This document shows positions 60,754 to 64,000 of a stretch of 64,000 nt of DNA, in pieces (position 1 is the first letter of the stretch; every line of letters starts with the position of its first letter). A model generated the notes under the pieces. That model had not been told where the DNA came from. It worked only from the letters and a program-made list of their open reading frames with translations, and did no database searches. Origin of the DNA: a virus. The position numbers were made by a program, and so were the translations under genes. The stretch lies in IMG/VR virus record IMGVR_UViG_3300028840_002420, positions 49,208 through 113,207 of that record; one strand, written 5' to 3'.

Positions 60754-62922
60754 ATGCCTGCCGGAGCGGTCAAGACGCCTGAAGACGAGAAGAATTGGCA
60801 GCGCGCGAAAGATGCGGCGGCCAAGCAAGGCCAGGCCGGCAATTACCGGCTAATTATGCACATCTTCAAGCAGATGCAGGGGTCCAAGTCGTTATATCCG
60901 GACGAACAGACGCCGGATTTGCGGAAAGTCGCCAAAGCCGAAGCGGACGAAGCCAAGATCCGAGCCGGATTGAAAAAACAAGCGAGCAAGCATCGACGGC
61001 TTGCGGAAGAACATCGCCGAGCGAATCCGAAAGGCGGTGGAACGATGGGACGGTGGCGTCAGGAGCGGGCACACGATGACGCTCAGGAAGCTCACCGGGA
61101 AGCTGCGGAAACCAGCGAGGAAGCGATCACGGATACTTCCAAGCGGGATGAAGCTCAGGATACGAGCGATGCGGCATTCACCCATCCGCCAGCAGAGGAG
61201 GTCAAGAGCATGGAGTCAATCAGCAAATCCGAATATGACGCTCTGCCTGTTCTGGAGAAAGCAAAGTACAAGCAGCGGTATCGTGGACCGGGCGGAGAAT
61301 GGCGCTACGTGTACGATGAGTCGGGCAAGCAGCCGCGTGAGGGGATGGTCGAGGGTTTTCCAGGGGAATGGCGTCGTGATCCGAAGCACGGCCAGAAAAA
61401 GCGCGAGAAGCGTCAACAAGCCAAAAAGCAGAATCGAGATGAGTTGGCGCGCCGACAGGCCACACTCGCCGGGACTGGATCGGCGGCTGGATTGACGCCT
61501 CGGCAGCAGGTTCAGACAGCCATCGGGGCTCAGGCGACAATGAGAGCTGCACGGCAGAAGGACGCAGCTGTATTGTCGGCCGCTCAGAAGATTTCCACGA
61601 TGTCGATGGTCACAGGTGCGGAAACCAAGCAGCTTGCCCAAGCGGCTCAGGCTATCCATGGTCTGAGCGGTGCGCGGGATAAGGTTCGTGCGCTGGCCCG
61701 AGAGATCTTGGCAAGTAAAGAGCCGTCGATGGGCGGTAAGGCGAAACAGCTGGCCAAGCTGATTCAAACGACATTGGCCGCGGAGAAATCGATGACTGGC
61801 GCCATTCAGAAGGGGTTGCGTAAGGCCTTCAGCAAGCCCGCGGAAAAGGATCCGAAAAAGGATCCGAAGGCCAAGCCGACCGATGAGGAAGACGAAGCCA
61901 ACGAGCCGGGGAGCCACGATCATCACAAGGATCGGGCGCTCGCTCATTTGCAGGCCGCTCAGGCTCACGCTACGGCCGCTCACAGCGCCAAGAAGGTCGA
62001 GGCGGCCAAAGAGCACAAGCAGGTGGTCGATGCAGCAGAGCAGGCCTCACAGGCTGCTGTGAGTGACACGCCGGACGGTAAGGAGCCGGTGGCTAAGGGC
62101 GGGTTCTACGGAGACAACCTGACGCGTTGGGCTGACCAGTTCATGGGTAACGCCGAGCTGCACGAGCAGGCGTTGAAACTGGTCCGGGACCGCATGGTGC
62201 TGGACGCTCAGCGGCCGAAGTGGGCGGATACCGCCGAGTCGTTGAAGGCGCGGCAAGCTCACGAGGCCAAGAGTCAGAAGCTGCGCGACGAGATGGACGC
62301 AGTGGAGAAGCGGTATCTGGACTTCCGCATCAAAGAAGCCGAGACGCGGAACAAGATGAGCAAGTCCGGACCGACTCTGGTTCGTCCGGAAGAGGATATC
62401 GGGTTCCATAAGTCGCAGATCGTCCACCATCACGCCGAAGATGCGGTGCTCGAGCACTTGGAAGGCGGGGCGGTTATCGGTGGCCAGCTTGCCGGGCTGC
62501 GGCATGATGGCCGGTCGCGGCTGCTCGGGATGCGCGGTGAGCGGATGACCAAGGGCGGAGTCGCTGGCGGTACGGTCTACCAGGGCGAGCACAATGCTCC
62601 GCGCGGTGGCGATATGCGCGAAACCGTCGCTCGAGCTCAAAGCTACGCAGAGACGGTGCAGCTCGATCCAGACGAGACGCGGGGACAGGGGGGCCTTCCC
62701 GAATGGTGGGAGGACGCGTGGCACGAAAATCCGGAGGTCAAGGTACCTGTGGGCCTGGAAGGCAGTCGCGGATTCGCCAAGGGCCAGACGCCGGCTGTCA
62801 ACGTGATCGACGACAGCGATCCAGTGACCAAGGCGCATCGAAGCGACGTGAATCGTGTCGGCCTGGCGGTCGAGATGCGGTATCACGGAGACGGTAGAGA
62901 GACCAGGCGAGACGGCCGCTAA
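60754..62922 (+). CDS. Large basic head-region or polyvalent protein
   Basis: 722 residues from ATG 60754 (AAAGGAGA spaced 8; GTG 60733 in frame). The start DEKNWQRAKDAAAKQGQAGN, followed by FKQM, is a short helical module seen at the N-terminus of several phage proteins. A second module KYKQRYRGPGGEWRYVYDES (about 173-192) resembles the GPRGGKW and KYRYFY motifs in the previous gene. The rest is alanine/lysine-rich helix and disordered linkers with histidine blocks (DHHKDRALAHLQAAQAHA). Probably a virion-carried protein; no enzyme motif seen. Confidence 0.72.
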   Translation: MPAGAVKTPEDEKNWQRAKDAAAKQGQAGNYRLIMHIFKQMQGSKSLYPDEQTPDLRKVAKAEADEAKIRAGLKKQASKHRRLAEEHRRANPKGGGTMGRWRQERAHDDAQEAHREAAETSEEAITDTSKRDEAQDTSDAAFTHPPAEEVKSMESISKSEYDALPVLEKAKYKQRYRGPGGEWRYVYDESGKQPREGMVEGFPGEWRRDPKHGQKKREKRQQAKKQNRDELARRQATLAGTGSAAGLTPRQQVQTAIGAQATMRAARQKDAAVLSAAQKISTMSMVTGAETKQLAQAAQAIHGLSGARDKVRALAREILASKEPSMGGKAKQLAKLIQTTLAAEKSMTGAIQKGLRKAFSKPAEKDPKKDPKAKPTDEEDEANEPGSHDHHKDRALAHLQAAQAHATAAHSAKKVEAAKEHKQVVDAAEQASQAAVSDTPDGKEPVAKGGFYGDNLTRWADQFMGNAELHEQALKLVRDRMVLDAQRPKWADTAESLKARQAHEAKSQKLRDEMDAVEKRYLDFRIKEAETRNKMSKSGPTLVRPEEDIGFHKSQIVHHHAEDAVLEHLEGGAVIGGQLAGLRHDGRSRLLGMRGERMTKGGVAGGTVYQGEHNAPRGGDMRETVARAQSYAETVQLDPDETRGQGGLPEWWEDAWHENPEVKVPVGLEGSRGFAKGQTPAVNVIDDSDPVTKAHRSDVNRVGLAVEMRYHGDGRETRRDGR

Positions 62923-62932
62923 GGGGTAGCGT

Positions 62933-64000
62933 ATGGGCCTCCTTTCACGAGTAGCAGGCGGTCTCGGGTCCGCTCTCGGGGTGGGCGTGGACGCGTTCGC
63001 CAAGGCGACGATGACCGCCGACGATCCGGCCAATCGTAGCAGCGCATCGACAGCGATGTCGCTCGCGGAAAAGCCGGCGAGCCTCCCGCCAGAGCCAACC
63101 GGTGACGACCCGAAAGGGCTGCTGTTCGATCCGTTCGCGTTGATCGATCAGCTGGGGTACCGAGATCGCCCGACAGGGCTGACCTATCAGACGTTGCGCG
63201 AGATGGCCAAGCGTGTGCCGACGTATACGGCCGTGCTTCAGACGCGGCTGACTCAGGTCAAAAACTTCGGGCAGCGCCAGAAGGATCCACGAGAGCCGGG
63301 CTACGGAATCATCCTCCGCGACGAAAAAGCCACACCGACCACGCAGGACGAAAAGCGGATGCGTCAGCTCGAAGACTGGCTGATGCAGACTGGGACGGAG
63401 TGGAGCCACGCTCGGGACAACTTCAAGACGTTCTTGTTCAAGATCACGCGGGACAGCCTCATCCTGGACCAGTGCTGTTTCGAGATTCAGCACAACCGCA
63501 AGGGCGAGCCGTGGGCGTTCTACGCGATGGACGGCGGCCAGATGCGGCTGGCGGATGTTCCGCCCGGTGCGGAAGCCAACACGCCGCTGGATGTCGTCAA
63601 GTACGTCCAGGTCTACGATGAGATGGTTATCGCGGAGTTTGGTCCGCACCAGCTCAACTTCGGCGTGCGGAATCCGCGGACCGACATCCGAGTCAACGGC
63701 TACGGCTATTCCGAGCTGGAGATGCTGATCAACGTCATCACAGCTTCGTTGTGGGCGTTCGAGTACAACAAAAAACAGTTCAGCCAGGGAACGTTTGCCA
63801 AGGGGCTGCTCAACTTCAAGGGTACAGTCCCCGATAAGAAGATCGATGCCTTTCGCCGTCAGTGGCAGATGATGATTGCGGGGGTTTCCAACGCCGGCAA
63901 AACGCCGATGACCAATGTCGATGAAGTGCAGTGGATCGATCTGCACAGCAACAATCGCGACATGGAGTTTTCTGCGTGGATGGACTGGCTGATCAAGATC
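62933..64000 (+). CDS. Portal protein, 3' end cut by window edge
   Basis: At least 356 residues from ATG 62933; the frame is open at the window end. LTYQTLREMAKRVPTYTAVL and the following TRLTQV start the wing region; RNPRTDIRVNGYGYSELEML followed by SLWAFEYNKKQFSQGTFAKG is the typical central portal signature (YGxSExE...YNxxFFxNG). A long acidic/hydrophobic start (1-60) precedes it. Portals form the dodecameric ring through which the terminase pumps DNA. The next genes should be protease/scaffold and major capsid. Confidence 0.85.
   Translation, partial: MGLLSRVAGGLGSALGVGVDAFAKATMTADDPANRSSASTAMSLAEKPASLPPEPTGDDPKGLLFDPFALIDQLGYRDRPTGLTYQTLREMAKRVPTYTAVLQTRLTQVKNFGQRQKDPREPGYGIILRDEKATPTTQDEKRMRQLEDWLMQTGTEWSHARDNFKTFLFKITRDSLILDQCCFEIQHNRKGEPWAFYAMDGGQMRLADVPPGAEANTPLDVVKYVQVYDEMVIAEFGPHQLNFGVRNPRTDIRVNGYGYSELEMLINVITASLWAFEYNKKQFSQGTFAKGLLNFKGTVPDKKIDAFRRQWQMMIAGVSNAGKTPMTNVDEVQWIDLHSNNRDMEFSAWMDWLIKI

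Noticed and set aside
1-64000. Prophage or temperate lifestyle
   Set aside because: No integrase, excisionase or att-like repeats in the window; the divergent gene pair at 45,700-46,310 alone is not enough. The rest of the genome could change this.

Overview
The window is one stretch of a large, lytic-looking tailed bacteriophage genome. Almost every gene lies on the plus strand. Genes are packed with ATGA, GTGA or TGATG stop/start overlaps. The DNA is GC-rich, with many GTG and some TTG starts. The right end carries a terminase large subunit and a portal protein. I see no integrase, tRNA, rRNA, insertion sequence or CRISPR array. The host cannot be named from the sequence. Several starts sit only 6-7 bases after a TANNNT -10 box with no Shine-Dalgarno (leaderless layout), a habit common in Actinobacteria and Deinococcus, but this is only a hint.

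Layout. 1-650: end of a winged-helix gene and a noncoding leader with hairpins and a promoter. 651-23,716: replication and recombination block: SF2 helicase, DnaB-type helicase, J-domain protein, TOPRIM primase, sigma-like protein, H1-like protein, UvsY-like protein, gp32-like SSB with a bacterial SSB tip, RecA/UvsX, family-A polymerase with 3'-5' exonuclease, SbcD/SbcC-like pair, PD-(D/E)XK nuclease, and a ParB-methyltransferase fusion. 23,713-44,831: about 55 small, mostly unknown genes, many with zinc-knuckle cysteines, plus a sliding clamp (DnaN type), a deoxyribosyltransferase-like protein, SprT-like and membrane metalloprotease-like proteins, and dCMP deaminase. 44,841-53,160: short transcription units with their own promoters, two leftward genes (one an L,D-transpeptidase-like protein), a deoxynucleotidase and two YkgJ-type cysteine-cluster proteins. 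53,164-64,000: lytic transglycosylase-like protein, terminase, a 1594-residue polyvalent protein with a DdrB/ParB-like domain, another large basic protein, and the portal (cut by the window edge).

How it fits together. The phage appears to bring its own replisome: helicase, primase, polymerase, SSB, recombinase and clamp. At least five proteins carry short peptides that match the bacterial clamp-binding consensus, which suggests a clamp-centred network. Two promoter families are visible: five copies of GCTACA-16/17-CATAGT, and a TTGACA/TTGCAA family whose spacer contains TGCGGAG. Genes placed directly behind promoters often share the leader AGGAGACTC.

The most striking unexplained signal is the hexamer TGCGGA/TCCGCA. 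By hand scan it is near background in the replication core (3 in 5,001-8,000), but occurs about nine times per kb in 25,001-28,000 (28 hits) and 53,161-55,960 (26 hits). It falls in all reading frames and both orientations, and it also forms palindromic doublets and sits inside promoters. Counts are by eye and should be recomputed.
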